Source: Halomonas sp. 7T
Lineage (GTDB): Bacteria; Pseudomonadota; Gammaproteobacteria; Pseudomonadales; Halomonadaceae
NCBI RefSeq assembly: GCF_025643255.1
Contig: NZ_CP087112.1
Coordinates: 3,570,558-3,634,557 of the forward strand
DNA: 64,000 bases
Reading direction: 5' to 3'
Of the stretch, positions 46,785 through 55,839 are shown one piece after another. How positions within the stretch are numbered: position 1 is the stretch's first letter; every line of letters begins with the position of its first letter. The notes beneath the pieces were generated by a model, which had not been told where the DNA came from, did no database searches, and saw nothing but the letters and a program-made list of their open reading frames with translations. The position numbers and the translations under genes are program-made.

Positions 46785-47954
46785 ATGGAGCAGGAACAAG
46801 CGCCGCGCTGGTGGGCGGTGGTCGCCGTGATGATCGGCATTTTTCTATTGGTGACGGCGGAGCAGCTGCCCATTGGGCTGCTTTCTCAAGTGTCGTCTTC
46901 AATGGGGGTGACGCCGGGCATGGCGGGGTTAATGGTCACGGTGCCTGGCGTGGTTGCTGCGTTTTCAGCGCCTTTACTACCCGTCGCTGTGGGGCGCTTA
47001 GATCGACGCATCATGCTTACGGTACTCATGATTGTGATGGTAATAGGCAGCTTACTCTCGGCATTTGCTAGCAGTTTTGGTCAGCTACTGGCCGCCCGTG
47101 TGCTGGTGGGGCTAAGTATTGGTGGCTTTTGGGCCGTTGCAGGCGGTATCGCACCTCGCTTAGTGCCTGAAGCAAAGGTACCCAAAGCGATGACGATGAT
47201 TTTTGGTGGTGTTGCGGCAGCATCGGTGCTTGGTGTGCCGTTAGGCACGCTGCTGGGGGACTACAGCAACTGGCGAGTGGCCTTTGGGGCGTTAGGGGGC
47301 TTTAGTTTATTAACGGCGATTGCGCTGTGGTGTTGGCTGCCACCTTTACCGCCACGAGAGCCTGTGCGTCTTCGCGTGCTCGCCAAGCAGCTGAGTAACC
47401 GAGGGGTGCGCGTTGCCGTATTAACGACCGCTTTTGTGGTGGTGGGGCACTTTGCGGCTTATACGTTTATTAGCCCTATTTTGCAGGAGATTAGTGGTGT
47501 TTCACAGCGCCATGTGGGCAGCTTACTGCTGCTTTACGGGGCGGCGGGTATCCTGGGTAATATTGCGGCGGGCATATTTGCCGGGCGGCACCCTTACCGT
47601 GCCGTGCTGGCTATTCCTAGCCTGCTGCTTATCGTCGTGGCTGCGTTCCCACTACTGGGCGTTCAACCGAGCAGCGGCGTTATGTTGCTGATGGTGTGGG
47701 GCGCGGTATTTGGCAGCGTCTCGGTCAGTATTCAGACCTGGATCATACGCACAGCGCCAAACACCGAAGCGGCCACTGCGCTAATGGCTTTTACGTTTAA
47801 TATGTCGATTGGTCTTGGGGCCATGGTCGGTGGACAGATAGTGGATGGCACTAGCTTACCCATCGCTATGTGGATGGCTTCTGGCCTGTTCTTAGTGGGA
47901 GCATTGTTAGTGCTGAGGACGCCAAGCAGCGTGGTCGGCGTAAAAACGCGCTGA
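46785..47954 (+). CDS. MFS transporter (AraJ-like exporter)
   Basis: A 389-aa 12-TM major facilitator with motif A-like PVAVGRLDRR and the family segment WAVAGGIAPRLVPEA. It resembles the sugar/arabinose efflux (AraJ/YdhP) group of exporters. It is a single gene ended by a two-way terminator. No regulator of the usual AraC/LysR kind is beside it. Confidence 0.85.
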   Translation: MEQEQAPRWWAVVAVMIGIFLLVTAEQLPIGLLSQVSSSMGVTPGMAGLMVTVPGVVAAFSAPLLPVAVGRLDRRIMLTVLMIVMVIGSLLSAFASSFGQLLAARVLVGLSIGGFWAVAGGIAPRLVPEAKVPKAMTMIFGGVAAASVLGVPLGTLLGDYSNWRVAFGALGGFSLLTAIALWCWLPPLPPREPVRLRVLAKQLSNRGVRVAVLTTAFVVVGHFAAYTFISPILQEISGVSQRHVGSLLLLYGAAGILGNIAAGIFAGRHPYRAVLAIPSLLLIVVAAFPLLGVQPSSGVMLLMVWGAVFGSVSVSIQTWIIRTAPNTEAATALMAFTFNMSIGLGAMVGGQIVDGTSLPIAMWMASGLFLVGALLVLRTPSSVVGVKTR

Positions 47955-47996
47955 TTTATAGCCGCATTATTTCGCGAAACTAAACATTTAATCATT

Positions 47997-48035
47997 AAAA
48001 AAGCCCTGGTCGTTTTGAACGGACGAGGGCTTTTT
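47997..48035. terminator. Two-way intrinsic terminator between MFS and thiolase genes
   Basis: AAAAAAGCCCT-GGTC and GAC-GAGGGCTTTTT form a stem with A and T tracts on both sides, so it can end transcripts from both convergent genes. Confidence 0.85.
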
Positions 48036-48078
48036 CATTAGCACTAGAGCTTGTGATTTGTCCAGTGAGGCTTAGGCG

Positions 48079-49257
48079 TTAAGGACGTTCAATCGCCAAC
48101 GCAACACCTTGGCCGCCGCCGATGCATAGCGTCGCGAGGCCTTTTTTAGCATCACGCGCGATCATCTCATGCAATAGCGTGACCAGCACGCGACAGCCGG
48201 AGGCGCCGATCGGGTGACCCAGGGCAATCGCGCCGCCGTTAACGTTCACTTTGCTCACATCCCAGCCAAGCTCTTTGTTCACCGACAGTGCCTGGGCGGC
48301 AAAGGCTTCGTTGGCTTCAACTAGATCCAGGTCGTCCAGGCTCCAGCCGGCTTTTTCTAAGCAGCGGCGAGTAGCCGGTGCAGGGCCGATACCCATGATG
48401 GCGGGATCAACGCCAGCATTAGAGTAGGCAGCAATGCGCGCCAGTGGCTCCAGGCCAAGTGCTTTGGCTTTTTCAGCGGAGCAGAGCATAACGACGGCGG
48501 CACCATCGTTGAGCGACGAGGCGTTACCGGCAGTCACGGTGCCATCTTTTTTAAACGCGGGGCGCATGCCGCCGAGCTTTTCGGCAGAGACTTCGCGCGG
48601 ATTCTCGTCGGTATCAAACACCACCGGGTCGCCTTTGCGCTGGGGAATTTCCACCGGCACGATTTGCCCTTTGAACTTACCCTCTTTGATGGCGGCCGCC
48701 GCTTTTTGCTGAGACGCTGCAGCGAACTCGTCCATGGCTTCGCGGGTGATGCTGTATTTCTCAGCCAGGTTCTCAGCGGTAATGCCCATGTGGTAGTTGT
48801 TAAAGGCGTCCCACAGGCCATCGTGAACCATGGTGTCGATCGCCTTCCAATCACCCATGCGCTGGCCGTTACGGGAGTTGGGTAACACGTGGGGCGACGC
48901 GGACATGTTCTCCTGGCCGCCGGCCAGAATAAGCTCGGCATCGCCACAGCGAATCGCCTGGGTGGCTAGATGAAGCGCTTTCAAGCCAGAGCCGCAGACT
49001 TTATTAATCGTCATCGCGGGAACAGATTCAGGCAGGCCTGCTTTAATCACCGCTTGTCGCGCGGGGTTTTGGCCGACACCTGCGGTAAGTACCTGGCCCA
49101 GCAGTACTTCGTCAACTTGATCCGGAGAAACGCCGGTGGAGGCGAGAATATCTTTGATCACTAAGGCGCCCAAGTCGCTCGCAGGAATACCTGCGAGGGA
49201 CCCACCGAAAGCGCCCACAGCGGTGCGGCGTGCCGCAACAATGACTACTTCTTGCAT
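48079..49257 (-). CDS. Acetyl-CoA acetyltransferase (thiolase II)
   Basis: A 392-aa biosynthetic-type thiolase joining two acetyl-CoA to acetoacetyl-CoA or running in reverse. Catalytic residues are present: Cys89-type in [10 protein letters not shown], His in [14 protein letters not shown] and the second Cys in LCIGGGQG. Length equals that of PhaA/AtoB enzymes. ATG 49257 has AGGAG at 9 bases. It may serve polyhydroxybutyrate synthesis or acetoacetate use, for instance acetoacetate from the HMG-CoA lyase 9 kb away; no pha genes are adjacent. Confidence 0.94.
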   Translation of the reverse strand: MQEVVIVAARRTAVGAFGGSLAGIPASDLGALVIKDILASTGVSPDQVDEVLLGQVLTAGVGQNPARQAVIKAGLPESVPAMTINKVCGSGLKALHLATQAIRCGDAELILAGGQENMSASPHVLPNSRNGQRMGDWKAIDTMVHDGLWDAFNNYHMGITAENLAEKYSITREAMDEFAAASQQKAAAAIKEGKFKGQIVPVEIPQRKGDPVVFDTDENPREVSAEKLGGMRPAFKKDGTVTAGNASSLNDGAAVVMLCSAEKAKALGLEPLARIAAYSNAGVDPAIMGIGPAPATRRCLEKAGWSLDDLDLVEANEAFAAQALSVNKELGWDVSKVNVNGGAIALGHPIGASGCRVLVTLLHEMIARDAKKGLATLCIGGGQGVALAIERP

Positions 49258-49390
49258 AAAATGACTCCTGGAGTAATTAACAGACACCCTGAAACCAGTT
49301 GCCTGATAGGCGTACTCTGCTAGCCGTATCTCTCAGCCGTCTCTTCAGCATAGGGGAAGGTTGTGCATTGCGGCAATACGCAATTTTGGG

Positions 49391-49421
49391 TAAATAAAAA
49401 CGGGCCGATAAACGGCCCGTT
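49391..49421 (-). terminator. Intrinsic terminator after panD
   Basis: AACGGGCCG (49399-49407) pairs with CGGCCCGTT (49413-49421). On the minus strand the stem is followed by TTTTATTTA. It ends the panBCD transcripts. Confidence 0.85.
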
Positions 49422-49449
49422 AATAAGTGCGCTGACTCAGCGATTCTGT

Positions 49450-49830
49450 TTAAGCTAACTGCACAGGAATGGCGTTGCTGGTATGGCTAACGTGATTGCC
49501 TTCTTGTAGATACACCAGTGCGGGCTGGTGGTTTTCCAGCTCAGCGTCGGAGTAGTGAGCATAGCTGCAGATAATAATACGATGCCCCGGGGCCGCTAAG
49601 TGCGCAGCCGCGCCGTTAATAGAAATCAGCCTTGAGCCTTCTTCACCGCGAATAGCATAAGTCGTGAAGCGCTCGCCGTTTTCTACATTATAAATCTGAA
49701 TCTGCTCGTTCTCGCGAATCCCCGCCATATCGAGAAGCTCGCCATCGATCGCGCAGGAGCCTTCGTAGTTGAGTACCGCGTGAGTAACGCGAGCCATATG
49801 CAGCTTGGCTTTGAGCATAATGGTATGCAT
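49450..49830 (-). CDS. panD: Aspartate 1-decarboxylase
   Basis: A 126-aa pyruvoyl enzyme making beta-alanine for pantothenate. The proenzyme cleavage site Gly24-Ser25 is present in YEGSCAID. Other markers are the N-terminal MLKAKLH and NGAAAHLA. Length matches E. coli PanD. It follows panC after 8 bases. Confidence 0.97.
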   Translation of the reverse strand: MHTIMLKAKLHMARVTHAVLNYEGSCAIDGELLDMAGIRENEQIQIYNVENGERFTTYAIRGEEGSRLISINGAAAHLAAPGHRIIICSYAHYSDAELENHQPALVYLQEGNHVSHTSNAIPVQLA

Positions 49831-49838
49831 GGTAACTC

Positions 49839-50699
49839 CTAAATAGTCGTCGTGCTTGGCAGCTGCACACTGAGGTTGTCGATAAGTCGTGCAGGGCCAA
49901 GTGTTGCGGCGGCAAGTAGTACCGCTTGGCGTGTAGCAGCGGACACAGGGCCAAGGGCGGTATCGCGCAGCTCGAGGTAATCAGGCGTAAAGCCGGCATC
50001 ATACAGGGTCGTTTTGCCCCGTTGTAGTACCTGTTCGATGGATTCGCCGCGCTCCAGCGCGTCACGCAGTGAGCAGAGCGTGCGGTAGAGCAGGGGTGCC
50101 GTGGTGCGCTCTTGTGCATTTAGGTAGCCATTGCGTGAAGAGAGCGCCAGACCGTCTTCAGCACGCACAATAGGCACGCCGATAATCTCAATGGGCATAT
50201 GCAGGTCGCTCACCAGCTTACGAATCACTGCTAGCTGCTGGTAATCCTTCTCGCCAAAGCAGGCAATGTCTGGCTGTACTAAGTTAAACAGCATGCTCAC
50301 GACAGTGGAAACACCGTCGAAATGCCCGGGTCGTGAACCACCGCATAGGCCTTCACCTACGTCTGGGACGTGTACTTTGGTTTGGGCCGTCAGGCCGTTT
50401 GGGTAGAGCGCGTTGACGGTTGGAGCGAACAAAATATCGCAGCCTGCATCGCTTAACTGTGCGTGATCCGCTTCAAACGTGCGCGGGTAGGCATCCAGGT
50501 CTTCACCGGGACCAAACTGCATGGGATTCACAAACAGGCTGGCCACTACAATATCAGCATGTTGGCGAGCCTGAGCAACGAGCGCCAGGTGGCCTTCATG
50601 CAGGTTGCCCATGGTGGGCACCAGTGCAATGCGTTGGCCGTCTAAGCGGTGCTCGCCTAGAGCGCTACGTAGTTCGTTGATGTCTCGTAAAGTACGCAT
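49839..50699 (-). CDS. panC: Pantothenate synthetase
   Basis: A 286-aa ligase joining pantoate and beta-alanine with ATP. It has the HIGH-like motif [28 protein letters not shown] and the KMSKS-like SSRNGYL. ATG 50699 gives the usual family start (MRTLRDI); GTG 50720 is an alternative, and neither has a strong ribosome site. It lies between panB and panD. Confidence 0.96.
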   Translation of the reverse strand: MRTLRDINELRSALGEHRLDGQRIALVPTMGNLHEGHLALVAQARQHADIVVASLFVNPMQFGPGEDLDAYPRTFEADHAQLSDAGCDILFAPTVNALYPNGLTAQTKVHVPDVGEGLCGGSRPGHFDGVSTVVSMLFNLVQPDIACFGEKDYQQLAVIRKLVSDLHMPIEIIGVPIVRAEDGLALSSRNGYLNAQERTTAPLLYRTLCSLRDALERGESIEQVLQRGKTTLYDAGFTPDYLELRDTALGPVSAATRQAVLLAAATLGPARLIDNLSVQLPSTTTI

Positions 50700-50744
50700 A
50701 AGAGAAGTTTCGTCGTTCACAGGCTACAAAAGTGAAAACACCGC

Positions 50745-51536
50745 TTAAAAACAGTGCTCCGGTGCGGGAAAGGCGCGCGTTTTGACCGCTTCATGGTAGT
50801 CCTGAAAAGCGTTCTGAATGCTATCCGCGTCAACCATAAAGTTTTTCACAAAGCGTGGTGTGCGACCGTGGGTAACGCCCAGCACATCGTGCATGACCAG
50901 AATTTGCCCATCGGTGTCGGGACCTGCGCCAATGCCAATAACCGGTACGTCCAGGGCCTCGGTAACCGCTTTGCCTAAGCTTGCCGGTACGCACTCCAGC
51001 AGGATCACCGAGGCGCCTGCTTCAACCAGTACTTTGGCATCGTTGATAATTTGCTCAGCCTGCTCGGCTTCGCGGCCTTGCACTTTATAGCCGCCTAGCT
51101 GGTAAACCGTTTGTGGCGTTAGGCCTAAGTGAGCGCACACCGGTACGCCGCGACGGGTGAGCTCGCGGATGCCTTCAGCCATCCATGCTTCGCCCTCGAC
51201 TTTTACCAGCTCTGCTCCGGCACGCATTAGTGCCGCGCCGTCTTCTAGTAGGCGTTCAGTGGTGGCATTGCTCATAAACGGCAAATCGACCATGAGTAGG
51301 CTGTGCCCTTTGCCTCGCGCCGCACAGCGGGTGTGGTAGCAAATATCGTCGATGGTAACGGGTAGCGTGCTGCTGTGCCCTTGTAAGACCATGCCTAGGG
51401 AATCGCCCACTAGTAAGACATCAATGCCTGCTTCGCTAGCCGCATGGGCAAAGGAGGCATCGTAAGCGGTCAGGCAGCTGAACGTTTCGCCGGCGCGTTT
51501 GTACGCCTGCAGTGTGCTCAGGGTGACGGTTTTCAT
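50745..51536 (-). CDS. panB: 3-methyl-2-oxobutanoate hydroxymethyltransferase
   Basis: A 263-aa TIM-barrel enzyme that adds a one-carbon unit to ketoisovalerate, the first pantothenate step. It has the Mg-binding VGDSLGMVLQGH and VKVEGE motifs and the GIGAGPDTDGQ loop. It lies 164 bases after folK, so it may have its own promoter. Confidence 0.97.
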   Translation of the reverse strand: MKTVTLSTLQAYKRAGETFSCLTAYDASFAHAASEAGIDVLLVGDSLGMVLQGHSSTLPVTIDDICYHTRCAARGKGHSLLMVDLPFMSNATTERLLEDGAALMRAGAELVKVEGEAWMAEGIRELTRRGVPVCAHLGLTPQTVYQLGGYKVQGREAEQAEQIINDAKVLVEAGASVILLECVPASLGKAVTEALDVPVIGIGAGPDTDGQILVMHDVLGVTHGRTPRFVKNFMVDADSIQNAFQDYHEAVKTRAFPAPEHCF

Positions 51537-51700
51537 GGCGTGCTCTCGTTTTCTACGTGGGGCCGATTGCCTCGCTAAGGAAGCCGGCCGTTATTAACGC
51601 TGCATCCTTGCAGACGTGAAGTGGCGTAACCGGTAATTGTTACCTGAATGGGGGCTTGGTGTCGAGATTTGTGTCAGACGGTAGCACTGACGGTGACACC

Positions 51701-52219
51701 CTAACGGGCATCGGCGTTAGATAAGCGTTTTATCGCAGTGTGATCTATCTGGGTAAGCCAGTGGGCCAGCGTCTGTTGATGCAGCATAAGCGGTTGTTTG
51801 CCAACAGCACTGGCAACTTCCGCTAACGGCACGAGCACAAAGGCGCGTTCGTGCATATATGGGTGGGGGACCTTTAGGCGTGGGCGCTCAATCGTTTGCT
51901 GCCCATAAAGAAGTAGGTCTAAGTCCAGGGTGCGAGGCCCCCAATGACGCAAGCGCTGGCGACGGTGGCGCTGTTCCAACGCTTGTAGCTGGTCGAGCAG
52001 CGCCAGTGGGGATAGCGCTGTTTTGATGACCGCCACAGCATTAATAAAATCGGGCTGGTCTTGCGGCCCTACAGGAGGCGTTGCATATAACGATGATTGT
52101 GCCACTAGCGTGCTGAGCGGCAGGCCACCAAGCTCGTCAAGGGCTTGGCGTACTTGTGCGACCGGGCTTTCCAGGTTGCTACCTAAGCCAATATAAGCGC
52201 AGTGCATCATGACGCTCAT
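51701..52219 (-). CDS. folK: 6-hydroxymethyl-7,8-dihydropterin pyrophosphokinase
   Basis: A 172-aa enzyme of folate synthesis that transfers pyrophosphate from ATP. The motifs are YIGLGSNL near the start, DQPDFINAV, and GPRTLDLDLLLYG with the two catalytic Asp residues. The ATG overlaps the pcnB stop (ATGA), which is the same coupling seen in Pseudomonas order pcnB-folK-panB. Confidence 0.96.
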   Translation of the reverse strand: MSVMMHCAYIGLGSNLESPVAQVRQALDELGGLPLSTLVAQSSLYATPPVGPQDQPDFINAVAVIKTALSPLALLDQLQALEQRHRRQRLRHWGPRTLDLDLLLYGQQTIERPRLKVPHPYMHERAFVLVPLAEVASAVGKQPLMLHQQTLAHWLTQIDHTAIKRLSNADAR

Positions 52220-53601
52220 GGGTCGGTTTTGCGCGGCTTGCGGCGTTTTTTACGGCGACGGTCGCCTTGGCTTGCCGGGTCGCTGCCGACCTTTTGTAGC
52301 AAGCGACGCTGTTCGTGCTCATCACCCTGCTGAAATGCGGTCCACCAGTCGCCCAGGCCACGCGGTATTTCGCCCGCCTGTTCGCGCAGTAACAGCAAAT
52401 CGTAAGCGGCACGGAAGCGCGGGTGCTCGCGGGTCTGAAAAGCGCGTTTGCCCCGGCGCATGGGCAGGCGGGCCTGGAGTTCCCAAATTTCACGCATTGG
52501 CATCCCAAAACGCTTGGGAATTGAGATGTGCTGAAGCTGACGAGAAACCACTTCTTGGGAGGCAGTTTGCAACGCAGGAATCGCAGGCATGCCGTCGCGC
52601 TCCAGCTCCGCCTGACGATGGGCCACCGGTGCCCATAAAAATGCGGCGAGTAGGAAGGCTGGCGTAACCGGCCGGTCTTCCGCAATACGCTTGTCGGTAT
52701 TGGCCAGCGCCTGTTCGATGAGCTCTTCCGCCCAGGCCGCGTCTGCCATGGCTTCTTCCGCTTCAGGGAAGAGCATGCCAAACAGATTGTAATAGCTGAG
52801 GAGTCGGAAGGTGACTAAGCCATGCCCTGACATAAACAGCTTCAGCACCTCATCAAACAGACGAGCTGGCGGAATCTGTAGCAGCAGCGGTGCTAGGTCA
52901 AACATCGGCTCTTCAGTTGCCGGGTCGATGGTGAAATCGAGCTTGGCGGCAAAACGCACGGCCCTCAGCATGCGTACGGGGTCTTCCCGGTAACGCGTTG
53001 CCGGGTCGCCAATGAGCCGGAGCGTACGTGATTCAATATCCCGCACGCCATTGGCAAAGTCGTGAATGGTGAAGTCGGCGATGTTGTAGTACAGCGCATT
53101 GACGGTGAAGTCGCGGCGTAGGGCGTCCTCTTCAATATTGCCCCATACGTTATCACGCAGCAGCAAGCCTGCATCAGACTGCTGGGCGATATGGTCACCG
53201 TGCTCGTCCTGGGGTTTGCCGCGAAACGTGGTCACTTCAATGACTTCTCGTCCAAAGCGCACGTGCACAATGCGAAAGCGTCGACCGATCATGCGGGAGT
53301 TGCGGAACAGGTCGCGCACTTGTTCTGGCGTGGCGTTCGTCGCAACGTCAAAGTCTTTTGGCATTTTGCCGAGCAGGGCATCGCGAATGCAGCCGCCGAC
53401 TAGAAATGCATCGAATCCAGCGCTGTTAAGACGATAGAGAACTTTTAACGCAGCATCGCTTATCTGCTGACGAGAAACAGGGTGCTCGGAGCGCGGAATA
53501 ATGCGGGGGCTGAGAGGCGCTACGGCGCTCTCTGGGGAATCGAGCAGGGATTTCAATTGCTCTCCCGGGCTATGTAAGAAACGGGTAAATCCTTTGAACA
53601 T
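52216..53601 (-). CDS. pcnB: Poly(A) polymerase I
   Basis: A 461-aa class II nucleotidyltransferase that adds 3' poly(A) tails to RNA and promotes decay. It has the N-terminal LVGGCIRD and DFDVATNA catalytic motif, RRDFTVNALYYN, an RNA-binding helical region and a basic C-terminal tail (RRRKKRRKPRK). It lies downstream of the putative crcZ terminator. Confidence 0.95.
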   Translation of the reverse strand: MFKGFTRFLHSPGEQLKSLLDSPESAVAPLSPRIIPRSEHPVSRQQISDAALKVLYRLNSAGFDAFLVGGCIRDALLGKMPKDFDVATNATPEQVRDLFRNSRMIGRRFRIVHVRFGREVIEVTTFRGKPQDEHGDHIAQQSDAGLLLRDNVWGNIEEDALRRDFTVNALYYNIADFTIHDFANGVRDIESRTLRLIGDPATRYREDPVRMLRAVRFAAKLDFTIDPATEEPMFDLAPLLLQIPPARLFDEVLKLFMSGHGLVTFRLLSYYNLFGMLFPEAEEAMADAAWAEELIEQALANTDKRIAEDRPVTPAFLLAAFLWAPVAHRQAELERDGMPAIPALQTASQEVVSRQLQHISIPKRFGMPMREIWELQARLPMRRGKRAFQTREHPRFRAAYDLLLLREQAGEIPRGLGDWWTAFQQGDEHEQRRLLQKVGSDPASQGDRRRKKRRKPRKTDP

Positions 53602-53737
53602 GCGGCGATATCGACTCGCAGGGTATTAAAAAATGACCGTATTGTAAGCGGTAAGCTGCTGAGTGTAGCCGACCCCATAAGGCTTGCAAAGCGTCTATGG
53701 TGGGTTTGGTAGATGCTAAAGCCTTTAAACGCAGAAA

Positions 53738-53760
53738 GGGGAGGCTAAGTAAGCCTCCCC
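53738..53760 (-). terminator. Terminator-like hairpin at the end of the crcZ-like RNA
   Basis: GGGGAGGC (53738-53745) pairs with GCCTCCCC (53753-53760). On the minus strand it is followed by the short T-rich tail CTTTCTGC. It is a plausible but not strong intrinsic terminator, so some read-through into pcnB may occur. Confidence 0.65.
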
Positions 53761-54087
53761 TATAAAGCAGACAATCAGCGTCCATGCTGCTGTTTTTCTT
53801 CATGATGGCACATCGCCCTGAATACGCACCGCAGTCGGTAGGCGTAAGAAACCGATTGATTCCGACCGCCTCGTATTCAAAACAATAATCCAACCGCGAA
53901 CTTTGTCTACCCGGCTTATTATTGTTGGCTCCGGGGTGTACACACGACCTGCTGTTATTCTTGTTGGTATGCAGGTAACTCGTTGTACGTCGCGTCCATT
54001 TGGGCACTTGCTAACTGTTGTTATTGTTGTTCGCTGCGCTTGTTCTATCTATCGTTTGCTTAGCGCAAGCAAGTTGTGAGACTCAAG

Positions 54088-54198
54088 CCTGTTGTTTTTG
54101 TTAGTGCTGTTATCTCTATCTGGCCCTGTTGTTTTTGTTTTGGCTCAGATGTGGGCGGTGTCCTGTTGTTTTTGTTAGCGACTGACCGCGTTGCCCAG
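54088..54198 (-). repeat. Three 37-base units each opening with the A-rich motif
   Basis: CCTGTTGTTTTTGTT begins at 54088, 54125 and 54162, exactly 37 bases apart. The 22 bases between copies are not conserved. A related motif at 54014 is 74 bases (two units) from 54088. The even spacing suggests growth by tandem duplication or a fixed spacing for Hfq hexamers. Confidence 0.8.
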
Positions 54199-54222
54199 TT
54201 TGTTTTTCTTACTCAGTAATAT

Positions 54223-54239
54223 TGCACTCGCCGTGCCAT
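54223..54239 (-). promoter_or_regulatory. Sigma-54 promoter of the crcZ-like RNA
   Basis: On the minus strand the sequence ATGGCACG-GCGA-GTGCA keeps the GG at -24, the GC at -12 and the right spacing. It has the same GTGCA -12 block as the guanidino operon promoter at 30487. The start point should be near 54212. Confidence 0.88.
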
Positions 54240-54312
54240 TTGTTGGATATATCATAAATTTCATAGGCTTGGCATTTTTATGGGGTGCCAGGGAACTAAT
54301 GGCAGTAGAAAG

Positions 54313-54377
54313 TGTTACCCGTTTTGCAGCGTTTTTTAACGTGGGTTGTGTGGGAAGGTAACAGTGTTGAGGTAACG
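54313..54377 (-). promoter_or_regulatory. Candidate CbrB enhancer sites
   Basis: TGTTAC (54313-54318), GTAACA (54358-54363) and GTAACG (54372-54377) lie 101-165 bases upstream of the predicted start point. TGTTAC-type half sites are, as I recall, the CbrB recognition element in Pseudomonas. The distance fits a sigma-54 enhancer. Confidence 0.6.
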
Positions 54378-54456
54378 GGTTTTGGATGTTTCTTATTAAA
54401 ATCAGTGTATTAGACATTGGTCTTAGGCGCGCAGTGACTGCCGCTCTTAGCGCTGC

Positions 54457-55839
54457 TTAATTGGGTCGGCGGGCGGTTTTCTTGCGGGGTATGCCTAGTC
54501 GCTGGCGACGCTCCCAGAGATTTTTACGACTGATACCCAGTTTTTGAGCCAGCTCTGTTTCACTCATCTGATCCTGGTGTTCAAGCACAAAGTGCTGAAA
54601 ATAATCTTCTAGGGAGAGGTCGTCCTCTTCAATAGGCGCTTGGCTCTCGTTACTTAAGGGAGCTGGAGGAGCAGCGAGCGGGGTAGGGCGGTTAGTGACA
54701 GGCCCTAGGCCAAGATCATCCGGGTGAATCAGGTGGCCTTCAGCGAGAATCACGCCCCGCTCCAGGGCGTTTTCCAACTCACGTACATTGCCTGGCCAAG
54801 GATAGTCTTGTAGGTCTTGGCGCGCGGCACGCGATAGCCGTAGCCCCTGGCGTTCATGGCGTTTACACGCTTTGTCTAACAAAATGTCGGCAATGGTTAG
54901 GACGTCCTCTTCGCGCTCTCTTAGGGGCGGTAGTTCGATCTGCATCACGTTGAGGCGGTAGTACAGATCGAGGCGAAACTCGCCGCTTTTTGAGAGGGCG
55001 CGTAAGTCCCGGTGGGTGGCGGCGATAAGACGCACATCCACATGGCGGGTTTCGACAGAGCCAATTTTACGAATTTCCCCTTCTTGCAGTACGCGCAGCA
55101 GGCGTGCTTGGGCATCCAACGGCAGCTCACCAATTTCATCCAGAAACAGCGTGCCTCCGTCGGCGGCTTCTACTAAACCTGTGCGGGCGGCGCTTGCACC
55201 GGTAAAGGCGCCTTTTTCATGGCCAAACAGTTCCGATTCAATCAGCGTTTCAGGGATTGCAGCGCAGTTAACACAGATAAGCGGGGCTTTGGCGCGTTTG
55301 CTTTGTTGATGAATGGCGCGGGCGACCAGTTCTTTGCCGGTACCCGATTCCCCCTGGATCAGCACGGTCACGTCGGCGGGGGCGGTTTTACGGATGCGGG
55401 TGTAAACCTGCTGCATGGCGGCGCAGCTGCCAATCATGGTTTGACGTCCACCACCGTCGTCAGTGATATCCGGCGGCGTGCTTTGCTGCATCGACTGCTT
55501 ATGCAGGATACGTTCGACAGTTTCGAGCATCTCCGTATGATCAAACGGCTTTGCAACGTAGTCCACAGCCCCCTGCTTTAAGGCCTCTACAGCTGAGCGC
55601 ATGCTGGCGTAGCTGGTCATAATCAGCACCGGCGCAGGCGCTGCCGCCGTGATCAGCGACGTGCCTGGCTCCCCCGGAAGGCGCAGGTCGCTGATGATGA
55701 GATCGAATTCGTTCAGCGGCTGAGTAATGGCTTCTTCAGCGCTGGCGGCCTCGCTCACGGTATAGCCATGGCGGTCGAGTAAGCGTTTTAGAGCGCTGCG
55801 AATAATCGCTTCATCTTCAACAATCAGTATCCGAGGCAT
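54457..55839 (-). CDS. cbrB: NtrC-family response regulator CbrB
   Basis: A 460-aa sigma-54 activator. The N-terminal receiver has VEDE and phospho-Asp 51 (ISDLRLP). The AAA+ domain has Walker A GESGTGKE, a standard GAFTGA loop at about 210-215 and [13 protein letters not shown]. The C-terminus has a Fis-type helix-turn-helix ([19 protein letters not shown]). It is the partner of CbrA and should drive the crcZ-like RNA from its sigma-54 promoter. The ATG at 55839 lies inside the 3' end of cbrA; ATG 55854 is an alternative with 5 more residues. Confidence 0.95.
   Translation of the reverse strand: MPRILIVEDEAIIRSALKRLLDRHGYTVSEAASAEEAITQPLNEFDLIISDLRLPGEPGTSLITAAAPAPVLIMTSYASMRSAVEALKQGAVDYVAKPFDHTEMLETVERILHKQSMQQSTPPDITDDGGGRQTMIGSCAAMQQVYTRIRKTAPADVTVLIQGESGTGKELVARAIHQQSKRAKAPLICVNCAAIPETLIESELFGHEKGAFTGASAARTGLVEAADGGTLFLDEIGELPLDAQARLLRVLQEGEIRKIGSVETRHVDVRLIAATHRDLRALSKSGEFRLDLYYRLNVMQIELPPLREREEDVLTIADILLDKACKRHERQGLRLSRAARQDLQDYPWPGNVRELENALERGVILAEGHLIHPDDLGLGPVTNRPTPLAAPPAPLSNESQAPIEEDDLSLEDYFQHFVLEHQDQMSETELAQKLGISRKNLWERRQRLGIPRKKTARRPN

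Larger units (their letters stand above)
53731..54212 (-). ncRNA. crcZ: CrcZ-like Hfq-titrating small RNA
   Basis: Predicted sRNA of about 480 nt from the sigma-54 promoter at 54223-54239 to the hairpin at 53738-53760. Read on the minus strand it has eight A-rich (A-R-N)n tracts, the kind that bind the Hfq distal face: plus coordinates 54199-54210 (AAGAAAAACAAA), 54162-54176, 54125-54139 and 54088-54102 (each AACAAAAACAACAGG), 54014-54031 (AACAACAATAACAACAGT), 53948-53965 (AACAAGAATAACAGCAGG), 53915-53926 (AACAATAATAAG) and 53786-53800 (AAGAAAAACAGCAGC). In Pseudomonas crcZ lies between cbrB and pcnB, is driven by CbrB and sigma-54, and carries several AANAANAA motifs. Position, promoter type and motifs all agree. 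The exact ends are inferred. Confidence 0.85.
53602..54456. other. Long non-coding gap between cbrB and pcnB
   Basis: An 855-base gap with no believable protein gene; short open frames of 80 and 145 codons here have no ribosome sites or family features. It contains a minus-strand sigma-54 promoter, A-rich repeats and a terminator-like hairpin, described separately as the crcZ-like RNA and its control region. The remaining 53602-53730 would hold the pcnB promoter; no convincing boxes were found there. Confidence 0.8.

Noticed and set aside
53948..53977. Short inverted repeat ACCTGC...GCAGGT within the sRNA region as a separate operator
   Set aside because: It is better explained as RNA secondary structure displaying an A-rich loop in the sRNA.
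54088..54198. Regular 37-base repeats taken as a CRISPR array
   Set aside because: The conserved part is only 15 bases with three copies, there is no leader or cas gene, and the motif explains itself as Hfq-binding tracts.
54175..54417. 80-codon and 145-codon open frames in the cbrB-pcnB gap
   Set aside because: They have no ribosome sites, no family features, and cross the sigma-54 promoter or the sRNA body; the region reads better as non-coding RNA.
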